Origin: Prevotella sp. S7-1-8
GTDB taxonomy: Bacteria > Bacteroidota > Bacteroidia > Bacteroidales > Bacteroidaceae
Direction of reading: 5' to 3'
DNA length: 58,477 nt
Assembly: GCF_000758925.1 (NCBI RefSeq)
Contig: NZ_JRNC01000003.1
Coordinates: forward strand, 1 to 58,477
The position numbers and the translations under genes are program-made. Shown here one piece after another: positions 8,986 through 17,340 of this stretch. Every line of letters starts with the position of its first letter. Within the stretch, counting starts at the first letter, position 1. Below the pieces are notes generated by a model, which was not told the DNA's origin, did not search any database, and saw only the letters and a program-made list of their open reading frames with translations.

Positions 8986-10206
8986 ATGAGAACATACACA
9001 AAGACCAAGTGGGGCCTGATGGCGGCGTTAGCCATAGGCCTGACCATGACGGCGTGCAAGGACAAGGCGCCGAGAGAGCGAAACGAGAGCGAGAGCGCCC
9101 ACGAGACGGCGCCCAGCCACGAGGGGCATGGCACGGAGACCACACTCACCCCCGAGCAAATGAGCGCGGCTGGCGTGACGACAGGCAACATGGAGCGAAA
9201 AGAGCTGACGGCCACGCTCAAGGCCAACGGCCAACTCATGGTGCCCAACACCAACAAGGCCAGCGCCAGCACGCTGTACAGTGGCGTGGTGAAAAGCCTG
9301 CTGGTGCAGGTGGGCGACCACGTGAGCCGCGGGCAGGTGGTGGCCACGGTATCAAACCCCGAGTTCGTGGAGCGGCAAAAAGACCTCTTGGCCATCAAGG
9401 GCAAACTGGCAATGGCCGAGCAGGAGCTGAAAAGGCAAAAGACGCTGAGAGAAAGTGACGCCGGAACGGGCAGAAACCTGCAACAGGCCCTCGCCGAGCT
9501 GCGCGTGCTGCGCGCCGAGCGAGCGGCCTTGGAAAAACAGGTGAGGCTCATGGGCATAGCCTCTGCCGCGCTCACCAACGCCAATATGCGCACCACCCTC
9601 GTCGTGAGGGCGCCCATCAGTGGCACGGTGAGCAACGTGTACGCCACCGTGGGCAGCTACATAGACCCATCAAAACCGGTCATGGACATGGTAGACAACT
9701 CATCGCTGCATTTGGACCTGCAAGTCTTCGAGCGAGACCTGCCCAAGGTGAGGATAGGCCAGACAGTGCATTTCACCATCACGAACAACCCCGTCGACGA
9801 GTACGACGCCACGGTGTACAGTATAGGCTCGTCATTCTCGGGCCAGAGCAAGACAGTGGCGGTGCACTGCAGGGTGAAAGGTAACAAGCGGGGGCTGATA
9901 GACGGCATGAACGTGACGGGCATAGTGAGCCTCACGCGAGCCACGACGACGGCCGTGCCCACAACCGCCGTCGTGGAGGACAGTGGCCGCGACTACGTGT
10001 TCGTGGTCAAGGGGGCGGCAAGCACAAGCAGTGGCAAGCGTGGCGCAACCACCTTCAAGAAAGTGGAGGTGATACGAGGCACCACCGAGGCTGGCTACTG
10101 CGCCGTCACGCCCGTTGCCGACTTGCCAGCCAACGCGCGCATAGCCACGCGGGGGGCTTATTTCATCAACGCCAAATTGGTGAACGCCGGCGAACACGAA
10201 CACTGA
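8986..10206 (+). CDS. Efflux RND periplasmic adaptor lipoprotein (CusB/CzcB type)
   Basis: Membrane fusion protein of 406 residues that links the inner-membrane pump to the outer channel. The signal peptide ends in a lipobox (T-M-T-A-C, Cys24). It is followed by a His-rich segment (H-E-T-A-P-S-H-E-G-H-G) and a His-containing C-terminus (G-E-H-E-H), both plausible metal contacts. The central part shows the two lipoyl half-motifs (Y-S-G-V-V-K-S-L-L-V-Q-V-G-D and R-A-P-I-S-G-T-V) around a helical hairpin of about residues 120-190, then beta-barrel and membrane-proximal domains. It is 90 bp downstream of the pump-channel fusion and surely works with it. Usually the adaptor precedes the pump; here it follows. 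Confidence 0.93.
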   Translation: MRTYTKTKWGLMAALAIGLTMTACKDKAPRERNESESAHETAPSHEGHGTETTLTPEQMSAAGVTTGNMERKELTATLKANGQLMVPNTNKASASTLYSGVVKSLLVQVGDHVSRGQVVATVSNPEFVERQKDLLAIKGKLAMAEQELKRQKTLRESDAGTGRNLQQALAELRVLRAERAALEKQVRLMGIASAALTNANMRTTLVVRAPISGTVSNVYATVGSYIDPSKPVMDMVDNSSLHLDLQVFERDLPKVRIGQTVHFTITNNPVDEYDATVYSIGSSFSGQSKTVAVHCRVKGNKRGLIDGMNVTGIVSLTRATTTAVPTTAVVEDSGRDYVFVVKGAASTSSGKRGATTFKKVEVIRGTTEAGYCAVTPVADLPANARIATRGAYFINAKLVNAGEHEH

Positions 10207-10230
10207 CCCACGTGACTGGCTGGCGGAGGC

Positions 10231-11658
10231 TCAATCCCGCGCGCGCCAGTCGCGAACCTCCTCGGCCAGCCGCAACACTTTGACACCATTGAGCGCGTCG
10301 ATATACTCAGAGAGCATGGCGTCGAGCTGTCGGCGCACCTCGCGCGATGGGCGCGAGTCGCTGTCGCGCCCTTCATCGTGGGTGCGACGGCCCAACAGCG
10401 CGCTGACGGCCACGCCCATGCCAAGGTCGGAGGCGTCGCGATTGAGGGTGTACACGTCAGTGCCATCGTCTCTGTGCGTGTGGGCCACAAGGCGAGCGTC
10501 GACGAGCGCGCGCAGGGCACGCGTCAACTGGGCGTAGCTGTAATGGGTGGCCGAGAGCAAATGGTCGGCGTCGCAAGGCCCATAGCCAAGCCGCTGCCGA
10601 TGGCACAGGTGGCTCAGCACCATGGAGGCCTTGCCCAAACGCTCCAAAAAGCTGTCCTCGCGGCTTTCCACGAGATACCCGTCGGTGAGCTCTTGGTTGG
10701 CCCGGCCAAGCTCGGCGAAACCGATGCAGATAAACCATGACACCTGCATCCACAGCATGAGCAGCGGCAAGGCGGCCAAAGACCCATAGACAAGGTTGTA
10801 GCTCGCGAACACCACTTGGAAATGGATGTAGACCGCTTGCAGCCCGATAACGCTCAAGCCGGCCAACAACGCGGGAAACCACACCATGGAGGGGCGCACC
10901 TTGGTGTTGGGCACGAAGGTGTAAAACAAGGTGAAAAACAGCGTAAGCACGGCCAAGGGCACCACGAAACCGATGACGCCGCGAAACAGCGGCGTGAGCA
11001 ATTGGAAGTCGGGCAGACGGCCAAGCACGCTATAAAAAAACACGCTCAGGCCCGAGAACAAGATGATGACCAACGGCACGAGAAAGATGATAGACACATA
11101 GTCAAACGCCGCCTTGCCCCACGATCGCTCTTTCTTGACCGCCCAGATGCCGTTGAAGACACTCTCCACATTGTTGAACAGCGAGATGACGCTATAGAGC
11201 ATGAACACCAAGCTCACGCCGATAACCACGCCTTGGTGGGTGTACTTGATGTACTGGCCCACCAATCGGATGATGGCGTCGGCCACGTATGGCTGGCTGG
11301 CGAACACGCGGCGCACCCACTCGGAGATGTAATCCTCGAAGCCGAAGCCGCGCCCCACGGCGAAAATCACGGCGAACACGGGCACGATAGCCATCATGGT
11401 GTTAAAGGTGAGCTGGGCCGCGTAGCCCCAATGGTTCTCCACGAACAGCCCCTTGAACACCATGTAGAGCCGTTGGGCCATGTACACCCAAGGATCTTGC
11501 CGAAACGACACGGTGCCCCTCTCCCAAATGCCTCGCTTGAAAAAAAAGATTATCCGGTTTGCGGACAGCGCCGGCGCGCCTCGGGAAACCCGCCCGCGCG
11601 CGTCGGTGCCCTTATTATCTGTCACTTGGTCTGCTTGTGGAGCTTGCTTGCCTGTCAT
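10231..11658 (-). CDS. YihY/virulence factor BrkB family membrane protein with C-terminal winged-helix-like domain
   Basis: 475 residues from the ATG at 11658; the frame extends upstream to 11847, but that part would overlap the promoter. After a short cytoplasmic N-terminus come six hydrophobic helices (about residues 80-340). The YihY/BrkB signatures include A-A-Q-L-T-F-N-T-M-M-A-I-V-P near the first helix and F-V-P-N-T-K-V-R. The C-terminal 110 residues look soluble, with a winged-helix-like stretch (Y-S-Y-A-Q-L-T-R-A-L-R-A-L-V-D-A-R-L-V). This extension is common in Bacteroidetes members. The family was once called ribonuclease BN by mistake; its true role is unresolved. It is convergent with the efflux adaptor (25 bp between stops). 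Confidence 0.9.
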   Translation of the reverse strand: MTGKQAPQADQVTDNKGTDARGRVSRGAPALSANRIIFFFKRGIWERGTVSFRQDPWVYMAQRLYMVFKGLFVENHWGYAAQLTFNTMMAIVPVFAVIFAVGRGFGFEDYISEWVRRVFASQPYVADAIIRLVGQYIKYTHQGVVIGVSLVFMLYSVISLFNNVESVFNGIWAVKKERSWGKAAFDYVSIIFLVPLVIILFSGLSVFFYSVLGRLPDFQLLTPLFRGVIGFVVPLAVLTLFFTLFYTFVPNTKVRPSMVWFPALLAGLSVIGLQAVYIHFQVVFASYNLVYGSLAALPLLMLWMQVSWFICIGFAELGRANQELTDGYLVESREDSFLERLGKASMVLSHLCHRQRLGYGPCDADHLLSATHYSYAQLTRALRALVDARLVAHTHRDDGTDVYTLNRDASDLGMGVAVSALLGRRTHDEGRDSDSRPSREVRRQLDAMLSEYIDALNGVKVLRLAEEVRDWRARD

Positions 11659-11735
11659 AGCGTCAATGTCTTTAGTGGTGGTATTCTCTTCGTGGGCGAA
11701 TACCTTTCGCCCCGCGCGCCATCGCGGCCGCTTGG

Positions 11736-11767
11736 CAAATGTATCATCTTTTTCGCTTTTACGCAAG
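11736..11767 (-). promoter_or_regulatory. Promoter of the yihY/brkB-like gene
   Basis: Read on the minus strand: TTG (complement of 11764-11766), a 20-bp spacer, then TACATTTG (complement of 11736-11743). This fits the Bacteroidetes consensus and places the transcript start near 11730, about 70 nt before the chosen ATG at 11658. Confidence 0.6.
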
Positions 11768-11840
11768 AATATCAAGGTGAAAAATGCCTCTCGCCGTCTT
11801 TTCGCGGCGAGAGGAATGTCGCGGCGCGACGAAAAAACAC

Positions 11841-11881
11841 ACGCCAAACGCCACCGTTCTCAATGTTTTGGCGTATCTTTG
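11841..11881 (+). promoter_or_regulatory. Putative promoter and operator of the DpnII-type system
   Basis: A -7 box TATCTTTG lies at 11874-11881, 42 bp before the methylase ATG. An imperfect inverted repeat, acgccaaacg (11841-11850) with gttttggcgt (11865-11874), runs right up to and overlaps the first base of this box. No good -33 element is seen where it should be. The layout suggests a repressor or autoregulation site, but no controller protein gene is present nearby. Confidence 0.4.
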
Positions 11882-11922
11882 CGGAAAGGACGAAATGAAC
11901 AAGACAATTGGCAAAACAGAAT

Positions 11923-12894
11923 ATGAGTATTAAAGCAAAACCATTCATCAAATGGGTTGGCGGCAAAGGCCAGCTGATCGAACAATTGAAAACAAAACTC
12001 CCAGCCGACTTTGATAATTGGGAGGACGCAACCTATATTGAACCTTTTGTAGGCGGTGGAGCAATGCTTTTTTACATGCTACAACATTATCCCAATATCA
12101 AGCGAGCTGTCATAAACGACATCAATACAGATTTAACAGATTGCTATAAAACCGTAAGGGACGACGTGGAGCGCCTTATAAAATCTTTGAACGACATTCA
12201 AACGCAATATTTCGCATTGACAAATATAGACGCCAAACGCGAAATGTTCTTGAAAGTGCGTGAACGATACAACGAAAAAAAACTTGACCCAATAGAAAAC
12301 ACAACGAAGTTTTTTTTCCTGAACCGTACTTGTTTCAATGGATTGTACCGTGTAAACAAGAAAGGCCTGTTTAATGTGCCATACGGAAAATACAAACAAC
12401 CGTTAATATGTGACGAGGAAACGCTCCGCGCAGACAGCGAATTGTTGAAACGAGTGGATATATTAAGCGGCGACTTTGAGCGGACTCTCGATTATGCACA
12501 AGGCAAGACTCTGTTCTACTTCGACCCACCGTATCGTCCACTTAGTGGCACGTCATGTTTCAACGATTACACCAAAGAATCGTTTAATGACACATCCCAA
12601 ATAAGATTAAAAGAATTCTGCGACACCGTGGTTGCCGAGGGATACGACTTTATGCTGAGCAATTCTGATAGCAAAGGCAAAAACGAACAAGGTAATTTCT
12701 TTCAAACCTTATATGCCGATTACCATATAGAAAGAGTTATGGCATCACGCAATGTCAACGCGAACGCCGACAAAAGGGGGAAGATCACCGAACTTTTAAT
12801 TCATAATTACGCGAAAACGGCAAGTAGTCTGAATAATAATAAAAAAGAACTTGTCATTTTCCATAATGCCAGCGAGCAACAAGCTTATGCTTAA
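11923..12894 (+). CDS. dpnM: DNA adenine-N6 methyltransferase, DpnM/Dam type (GATC)
   Basis: 323 residues from the ATG at 11923; the frame can also be read from a TTG 15 bp earlier, but the ATG matches the family N-terminus. Alpha-class order of motifs is clear: F-I-K-W-V-G-G-K at residues 8-15, E-P-F-V-G-G-G at 40-46 (AdoMet binding) and catalytic D-P-P-Y at 201-204. It methylates adenine, by family and context in GATC, and protects host DNA from the partner endonuclease. It overlaps the endonuclease gene by 8 bp (ATG...TAA), so they are translationally coupled. Composition is clearly more AT-rich than neighbouring housekeeping genes, which suggests horizontal transfer. Confidence 0.93.
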   Translation: MSIKAKPFIKWVGGKGQLIEQLKTKLPADFDNWEDATYIEPFVGGGAMLFYMLQHYPNIKRAVINDINTDLTDCYKTVRDDVERLIKSLNDIQTQYFALTNIDAKREMFLKVRERYNEKKLDPIENTTKFFFLNRTCFNGLYRVNKKGLFNVPYGKYKQPLICDEETLRADSELLKRVDILSGDFERTLDYAQGKTLFYFDPPYRPLSGTSCFNDYTKESFNDTSQIRLKEFCDTVVAEGYDFMLSNSDSKGKNEQGNFFQTLYADYHIERVMASRNVNANADKRGKITELLIHNYAKTASSLNNNKKELVIFHNASEQQAYA

Positions 12895-13714
12895 AGATTT
12901 TGATATTTTTATTTCTCAGCTTAAAGAGACCAACCAAACATTAGACTTCTTCTGTGATTTTGAAAAAATTTCACGACATGTAAACGATATCAAGCTGAGC
13001 CTTTGCATGTTAAACAGTCTAATAGGAGCCATTGATTTACGAAAAAGCGTGGAAACTATTTGGCTAAGGGATCAATCCGCCTTCTCGGTTATGCCCATCC
13101 TCATTGCCGCAAGAAATTACAAGAACAAAAAGATATTAGACTCCGAAAGTAATTGCGTGGATATGGACGGTCTATTTTACTCAGTAGACTCTATCATGTC
13201 ATTCCTTACAGGAACAGGACTGGGCGAGATTTTGCAAAAACGGGAAATAACCAATCTCGTTGACTATGTATTTGGTATTGAGACTGGCTTGGACACCAAC
13301 GCGCGAAAAAACAGAAGTGGACACATCATGGAAAGAACTGTCTCCAATATATTCACAAACGCAAATATCACATTCAGGCGCGAAGTTTATTCAAGCGAAT
13401 GGCCTGCCATCACACATGCATTAGGAGATGACCAGAAACGCTTTGACTTTGTAGTGGAGACACCATTCACGACATATTTGATAGAAGTCAACTTCTATAG
13501 CGGCGGTGGATCAAAACTTAATGAAGTGGCGCGCTCATATTCAGACATAGCGCCCAAGATAGATGCCATCGACGGATTTGAGTTTGTATGGATAACCGAC
13601 GGCATTGGTTGGTGGGCCGCTAAAAATAAATTGCAAGAAGCGTATAATATTATTCCAAACGTCTACAATTTGACATCCGTGGAACAATTCATTAAAACCA
13701 TCAAGAATAATTAA
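12887..13714 (+). CDS. dpnB: Type II restriction endonuclease, DpnII/MboI family (GATC)
   Basis: 275 residues from the ATG at 12887. An ATG at 12866 is possible, but the shorter start lines up with DpnII (M-L-K-D-F-D, then the T-D/C-D-F region). Strong family features are L-N-S-L-I-G, N-L-V-D-Y-V-F-G-I-E, D-T-N-A-R-K-N-R-S-G, and the PD-(D/E)xK-like core R-F-D-F-V...L-I-E-V-N-F-Y with D187, E200 and N202. S-G-G-G-S-K-L-N-E follows, then W-I-T-D-G near the C-terminus. It cuts unmethylated GATC (known for the family). Its start overlaps the end of dpnM. The gene order is dpnM, endonuclease, dpnA, whereas pneumococcus has dpnM, dpnA, dpnB. Confidence 0.93.
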   Translation: MLKDFDIFISQLKETNQTLDFFCDFEKISRHVNDIKLSLCMLNSLIGAIDLRKSVETIWLRDQSAFSVMPILIAARNYKNKKILDSESNCVDMDGLFYSVDSIMSFLTGTGLGEILQKREITNLVDYVFGIETGLDTNARKNRSGHIMERTVSNIFTNANITFRREVYSSEWPAITHALGDDQKRFDFVVETPFTTYLIEVNFYSGGGSKLNEVARSYSDIAPKIDAIDGFEFVWITDGIGWWAAKNKLQEAYNIIPNVYNLTSVEQFIKTIKNN

Positions 13715-13715
13715 G

Positions 13716-13905
13716 GTGGAGCCAACATCCTTGCCGGTCAATTTATGAGGCCAAGTTTGGATTGGACTACGGGTATAGAACAGCAGAAAAATGTAAAAAA
13801 GATGACTATCATAAATTTTACAACGATAAACAGGTAGCGTATATACTTAACGGACTTTCCCGCCGCGCTGTTTCTTTAATTCAAAGAAAACAAAACATCA
13901 CATAA
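13716..13905 (+). pseudogene. Orphan open frame or gene remnant between endonuclease and second methylase
   Basis: A frame without an ATG stays open from the endonuclease stop to a TAA at 13903-13905. It reads like real protein: W-S-Q-H-P-C-R-S-I, then Y-E-A-K-F-G-L-D-Y-G-Y-R-T-A-E-K, then N-G-L-S-R-R-A-V-S-L-I-Q-R. I do not recognise it. The likely explanation is the tail of a gene that once sat inside the system. It has the same low-GC composition as the three intact genes. Confidence 0.35.
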
Positions 13906-13931
13906 ACCAAAAAAAACATATTCTACCGAAA

Positions 13932-14801
13932 ATGATATCATCTTATTATAAATCCAAGAACAACGATTTCCTTTTAGCTCACGGCAACTGCCTCAAGATC
14001 CTCGAAGAGTTTGACTTCAAGTTTGACATGATATTCGCAGACCCTCCTTATTTCCTGTCAAATGGCGGCATGTCATTGCAAAGTGGAAAGGTAGTCTGCG
14101 TGGACAAGGGAGACTGGGACAAAGGAAAAACACAAGAAGAAATAATGGCCTTTAACATGGAATGGTTGAAGTTGTGTCGTGACAAATTGAAAGACGGCGG
14201 CACAATATGGATAAGTGGCACCTATCATAATATTTTTTCCGTGGCAAACTGTCTCACGGCGCTTGGCTATAAAATCCTGAATGTCATAACATGGCAGAAA
14301 ACAAATCCACCCGCAAACATATCTTGCCGCTTTTTCACATATTCCACAGAGTTCATCATTTGGGCCCGGAAGTTCAAGAAGATACCACATGTGTTTAATT
14401 ATAACACCATGAAAGCCTTGAACAACGGTAAGCAAATGACAGATGTTTGGCGTATACCTGCCATTGGCCGGTGGGAAAAAACATGCGGCAAGCACCCGAC
14501 ACAGAAACCTTTGAGACTTTTGACACGGATCATCCTCGCTTCGACCAATCATACAGATTGGATATTAGACCCTTTTTGTGGCAGCTCAACAACTGGAATT
14601 GCCGCAAATTTGTGCGGACGAAGATATGCTGGCATTGAACTAAAAGCTGAATATTGCGCACTAAGCCAAAATAGGAGGGAGGAAATAGAGAATACTGACG
14701 GACGCATGTATCTGCAAAACCACATAGAGGATTTAAACATATATGACCATGAAAATACAGTTAATGAAAACATGGATTATTATGGTACACCACCATTTTA
14801 A
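13932..14801 (+). CDS. dpnA: DNA adenine-N6 methyltransferase, DpnA type (beta class)
   Basis: 289-residue second methylase of the DpnII-type system. Motif order is beta class: catalytic D-P-P-Y at residues 37-40 comes first, and the AdoMet-binding region D-P-F-C-G-S-S-T-T-G at 213-222 comes near the C-terminus, preceded by K-H-P-T-Q-K-P at 187-193. In pneumococcus DpnA can also methylate single-stranded DNA, which protects incoming DNA during transformation (established for that enzyme). A similar role here is inference. It is separated from the endonuclease by 217 bp holding a remnant, so it may have its own promoter. A terminator follows at 14905-14940. Confidence 0.92.
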   Translation: MISSYYKSKNNDFLLAHGNCLKILEEFDFKFDMIFADPPYFLSNGGMSLQSGKVVCVDKGDWDKGKTQEEIMAFNMEWLKLCRDKLKDGGTIWISGTYHNIFSVANCLTALGYKILNVITWQKTNPPANISCRFFTYSTEFIIWARKFKKIPHVFNYNTMKALNNGKQMTDVWRIPAIGRWEKTCGKHPTQKPLRLLTRIILASTNHTDWILDPFCGSSTTGIAANLCGRRYAGIELKAEYCALSQNRREEIENTDGRMYLQNHIEDLNIYDHENTVNENMDYYGTPPF

Positions 14802-14904
14802 AAAAATTGCCCATTATTAATTATAGTTGACATACCACCTACTAATCATAACCCATCACATGAGCCTCGCACACATACCACGCTCCACCCATCCCACCCA
14901 CCGG

Positions 14905-14940
14905 CAGGCGCGCGGCTCAAAGAGCCATGCGCCTGTTTTT
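14905..14940 (+). terminator. Intrinsic terminator of the restriction-modification operon
   Basis: Stem arms 14905-14918 and 14922-14935 pair at 12 of 14 positions (two central mismatches) around an AAA loop, followed by five Ts. It acts on the plus strand, about 100 bp after dpnA, and overlaps the last codons of the convergent M15 peptidase gene. Confidence 0.65.
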
Positions 14941-15345
14941 GTGTCGCGCGGTGTAGCTCACGTGCAGCCAACGAGGCACGGGCGCGCCTATGGGCTCCCA
15001 GATGAGCTGGTCGAAGTCGACGCGGGCCTTCACGAAGGCGTACATGCGGCGCCCCGTATCGGCGTCGGGCAGGACAATGTCGGCGGCCTCGCCCTTGGTG
15101 TGCTGCGACCCGGCCACGCCACCCACCATGAGGTTGAGCCTCGGCGTGCGAAAACCGCTCGATATTACGATCGGCCCAAACTGGCGGCGAAGGGGCTCCA
15201 GCACGTTCTGGGCCAAGAGGCGGAGCGACTGCTCCTGCTTGAGGTTGGGCATGTTGTCAATGTCTCGCTCGATGGCCATGCCCGAGCGCACCAGCTCGTA
15301 GAGCGTGAAATGCTCGGATAGATGCTTTCTCTGTTGATCTGTCAT
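14917..15345 (-). CDS. M15-family peptidase (D-Ala-D-Ala carboxypeptidase/endolysin type)
   Basis: 142 residues from the ATG at 15345; upstream frame extension to 15573 runs across the neighbouring gene and is rejected. It has the M15A/VanY-like zinc triad: H82 in S-Q-H-T-K-G-E-A-A-D-I, D89 in the same motif and H128 in W-L-H-V-S-Y. E117 (D-Q-L-I-W-E) is the likely catalytic base. There is no signal peptide, so it resembles phage-type endolysins found in Bacteroidales genomes near HU-HIG genes. It lies 11 bp downstream of the small gene at 15357-15740 and both are probably cotranscribed from the promoter at 15805-15836. Confidence 0.88.
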   Translation of the reverse strand: MTDQQRKHLSEHFTLYELVRSGMAIERDIDNMPNLKQEQSLRLLAQNVLEPLRRQFGPIVISSGFRTPRLNLMVGGVAGSQHTKGEAADIVLPDADTGRRMYAFVKARVDFDQLIWEPIGAPVPRWLHVSYTARHKNRRMAL

Positions 15346-15356
15346 GATATTCTTGA

Positions 15357-15740
15357 TTATTTTATAAAATGGTGTATAATGTCGCGCTCGCCTGCCAATC
15401 GGGCGTATCGGGCGAGCATGGATAAATCCGGGAAGCACCGCTCGCCTATGCGCGACACGATGCGGGCCATATGGTTGGGGGTGGGCCGGCCAACGACAGA
15501 GAAGATCCTGTCGGCCATCGCCTTGCGAGTGCACGGGCGGCCTTGCGAGTCGATGACGGCGCGCTGCATCCACGCTATGTTAACCATCTCGACCAAGTCG
15601 CGCTGCGTGCCCATCCAAACGAGCGAGCCACGCGGCTGGGACATGAGCCAACGCACGTCTGACAAGATGCGCGCCATGGGCGACGCGGCGGCGTTCATGG
15701 GGGGCGAGCAAATTGTGTGTTTAGTTTTTTCCATGTTCAT
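15357..15740 (-). CDS. Small protein resembling the C-terminal domain of RteC-type regulators
   Basis: 127 residues (ATG at 15740; a second ATG at 15734 gives 125). No signal peptide. The central part, W-M-G-T-Q-R-D-L-V-E-M-V-N followed by G-R-P-C-T-R-K-A-M-A-D-R-I-F and L-S-M-L-A-R-Y, recalls the helical C-terminal region of RteC, a regulator of Bacteroides conjugative transposons. It also recalls small proteins that accompany HU-HIG and cell-wall hydrolase genes in Bacteroidales. I cannot settle which. It is the first gene of a two-gene unit with the M15 peptidase and has a good promoter (15805-15836). Confidence 0.6.
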   Translation of the reverse strand: MNMEKTKHTICSPPMNAAASPMARILSDVRWLMSQPRGSLVWMGTQRDLVEMVNIAWMQRAVIDSQGRPCTRKAMADRIFSVVGRPTPNHMARIVSRIGERCFPDLSMLARYARLAGERDIIHHFIK

Positions 15741-15804
15741 CGTGATATTTTTTAAGTTGCGGGCGACTTTCCCTTTGTCATGGGGCGCCTCTTCTTGGTG
15801 TGGG

Positions 15805-15836
15805 CAAAGTTAGGGCGAAGCGCGTTTAACTCCAAA
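15805..15836 (-). promoter_or_regulatory. Promoter of the RteC-like/M15 peptidase unit
   Basis: Minus strand: TTTG (complement of 15833-15836), a 20-bp spacer, TAACTTTG (complement of 15805-15812). Expected transcript start near 15798, about 58 nt before the first ATG. Confidence 0.7.
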
Positions 15837-16417
15837 AAAACATTAAGCGTTTAAGATTAGTTAGAAAAACTGTGAAATGTAATTTCCACACCAAACTTGC
15901 CCGACCCTCATCCAGAACCACGCGCGCGGGCCGTTCAAGATGTAAAAAAAACAAACCAAAAAACAGACCCTCCGACACGTTGCCCGCGGACGCGAAAATC
16001 GCGAATTCCAACCAAGAAAGAGCCGCTCGCTTGGCGCGCGCCACACGGGCGCCATGCCATTGGCACCTATTGACGCGGCGTATCAGGCCCAATTGCGAGC
16101 CGGTTGGGTCTTGATGGCGCCGTGAAAAGTGCTTAAACAAGGCGCGATAAACACCCAATGGCAAGCATCGCAAATACAATTTTGTCAAAAACAATTTGTC
16201 CTCGCCAACAACTCGCTCGCATACAGGCGGTTGCCACGACGGCTCATTTTTGGCGTATTTGCGAGCCAAGGGAAGCCCGCTCAAGAACGCGCGAATTTTG
16301 AGCCACCTTTTGTCCGCTATTTTCATCGACGGAAACAGCCCGCGCATAGTGGCTTGACTATTTCCGAACGACACACTTGATGGCCGGGAAGATGGCCCGC
16401 GTGGAGGGCCAAGACAT
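15837..16417. other. Intergenic stretch without a recognisable feature
   Basis: 580 bp between the divergent units. Long frames exist on both strands, but they have no family resemblance, no starts with promoters, and unlikely composition (Arg/Pro/Cys-rich). I see no repeat, terminator or RNA gene in it. Confidence 0.5.
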
Positions 16418-16448
16418 TTTGAGGCGCAAGACGATGGCCGTATCTTTG
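16418..16448 (+). promoter_or_regulatory. Promoter of the HU-HIG gene
   Basis: TTTG at 16418-16421, exactly 19 bp spacer, TATCTTTG at 16441-16448: a near-perfect Bacteroidetes promoter. The leader is about 85 nt and ends with AAAGAAAGGA shortly before the ATG at 16541. Confidence 0.8.
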
Positions 16449-16540
16449 CAACGTCAAACAGACACAAACGAAGCTTCAAGAAACGCTGTGAGACCCATGA
16501 AAAACAAGTTTAACCCTTAAAAAAAGAAAGGAAAAACATT

Positions 16541-17050
16541 ATGTCAATTCGTTATCGTAAAGTACAAGACAACCGAGAGAAAAGCAAAAACCGTGGCAAA
16601 TGGTATGGCCGCGCCATCATCATGGACGAGATTTCCACCAAGGAGCTGGCCGACGAGATAGCCCACGCCACCACCGTGACCTATGCCGACGTGCTGGCCG
16701 TGCTGGCGGAGACCGCCGTGTTCATGCGCAACCACCTGCTCAACTCGCAGAAAGTCACCCTCGACGGCATCGGCTCGTTTCGCGTGGGCATGACCACCAG
16801 GCCAGCCGAGAGTTTCGAAAAATTTGACAGCGGCAACATCTCGGGCTACCACATTGTCTACACACCCGTGCGCACGTTCAATGTCACCGGCGTGAACAAG
16901 GCTGGCAACCGTACCGGCTTTTACGTGAAACCTCTCCTGCAAGGAGCCACGGCCAAGGAGGCGCCCTTGATCAAGAACGCCGCTTGCGCCAATCCTGACG
17001 CCAAACCCGGCCACGACAACGACACCACGACCGCCAAACCGGCCGAATAG
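16541..17050 (+). CDS. HU-family DNA-binding protein (HU-HIG type)
   Basis: 169 residues. It starts with M-S-I-R-Y-R-K-V-Q-D, the extended N-terminus typical of Bacteroidetes HU-HIG proteins. The HU fold follows, with helices around I-S-T-K-E-L-A-D-E-I-A-H-A and V-L-A-E-T-A-V-F-M-R-N-H-L. The core is V-T-L-D-G-I-G-S-F-R-V-G, and the arm region is near N-I-S-G-Y-H-I-V-Y-T-P. The last 40 residues are a Pro/Ala/Lys-rich tail. It probably binds DNA as a dimer and shapes the nucleoid or a phage-like element. In Bacteroidales such genes are usually followed by a smalltalk peptide and a cell-wall amidase; here the peptide follows, and a peptidase lies on the other strand upstream. Confidence 0.93.
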   Translation: MSIRYRKVQDNREKSKNRGKWYGRAIIMDEISTKELADEIAHATTVTYADVLAVLAETAVFMRNHLLNSQKVTLDGIGSFRVGMTTRPAESFEKFDSGNISGYHIVYTPVRTFNVTGVNKAGNRTGFYVKPLLQGATAKEAPLIKNAACANPDAKPGHDNDTTTAKPAE

Positions 17051-17196
17051 GCGGAGCGGAACGGGGACTCGCGCGCGGCCCGGCCAAATCGGGCCGACGC
17101 CCGGCCAGCAGCTCTCGCGACAGCGATCGAACACGGCGGCCAACCCGTCACATACGGCGAGGCCGCCCTTCATTCCAACCTTTTAATATCAATGCC

Positions 17197-17289
17197 ATGA
17201 AAAACAAACCAACGTGGAAAATCATGATACAGATACTCATCAGCGTGCTCACGGCCATAGCCACCACGCTCGGTGTCAACGCACAATGA
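17197..17289 (+). CDS. Smalltalk-type micropeptide (30 residues)
   Basis: A 30-residue peptide, ATG at 17197 to TGA at 17289. It starts M-K-N-K-P-T-W-K-I-M-I and runs through a hydrophobic helix I-L-I-S-V-L-T-A-I-A-T-T-L-G-V. This matches the smalltalk proteins found directly after HU-HIG genes in Bacteroidales. It lies 146 bp after the HU stop codon, on the same strand, and a strong terminator follows about 50 bp later. The peptide probably sits in a membrane; its function is unknown. Confidence 0.82.
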   Translation: MKNKPTWKIMIQILISVLTAIATTLGVNAQ

Positions 17290-17340
17290 TTTTTACTTCG
17301 CGATTGTCAATCACAATTGTCAATTCACAATTATAAAAAA

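Noticed and set aside
10816..11898. 360-residue plus-strand open frame
   Set aside because: Antisense to the YihY/BrkB gene, whose transmembrane pattern is clear. The shadow is His/Gln/Asp-rich.
15826..16479. 217-residue minus-strand open frame in the intergenic region
   Set aside because: It crosses the strong HU promoter, and its composition (Arg, Ser, Leu, Cys) does not resemble a real protein.
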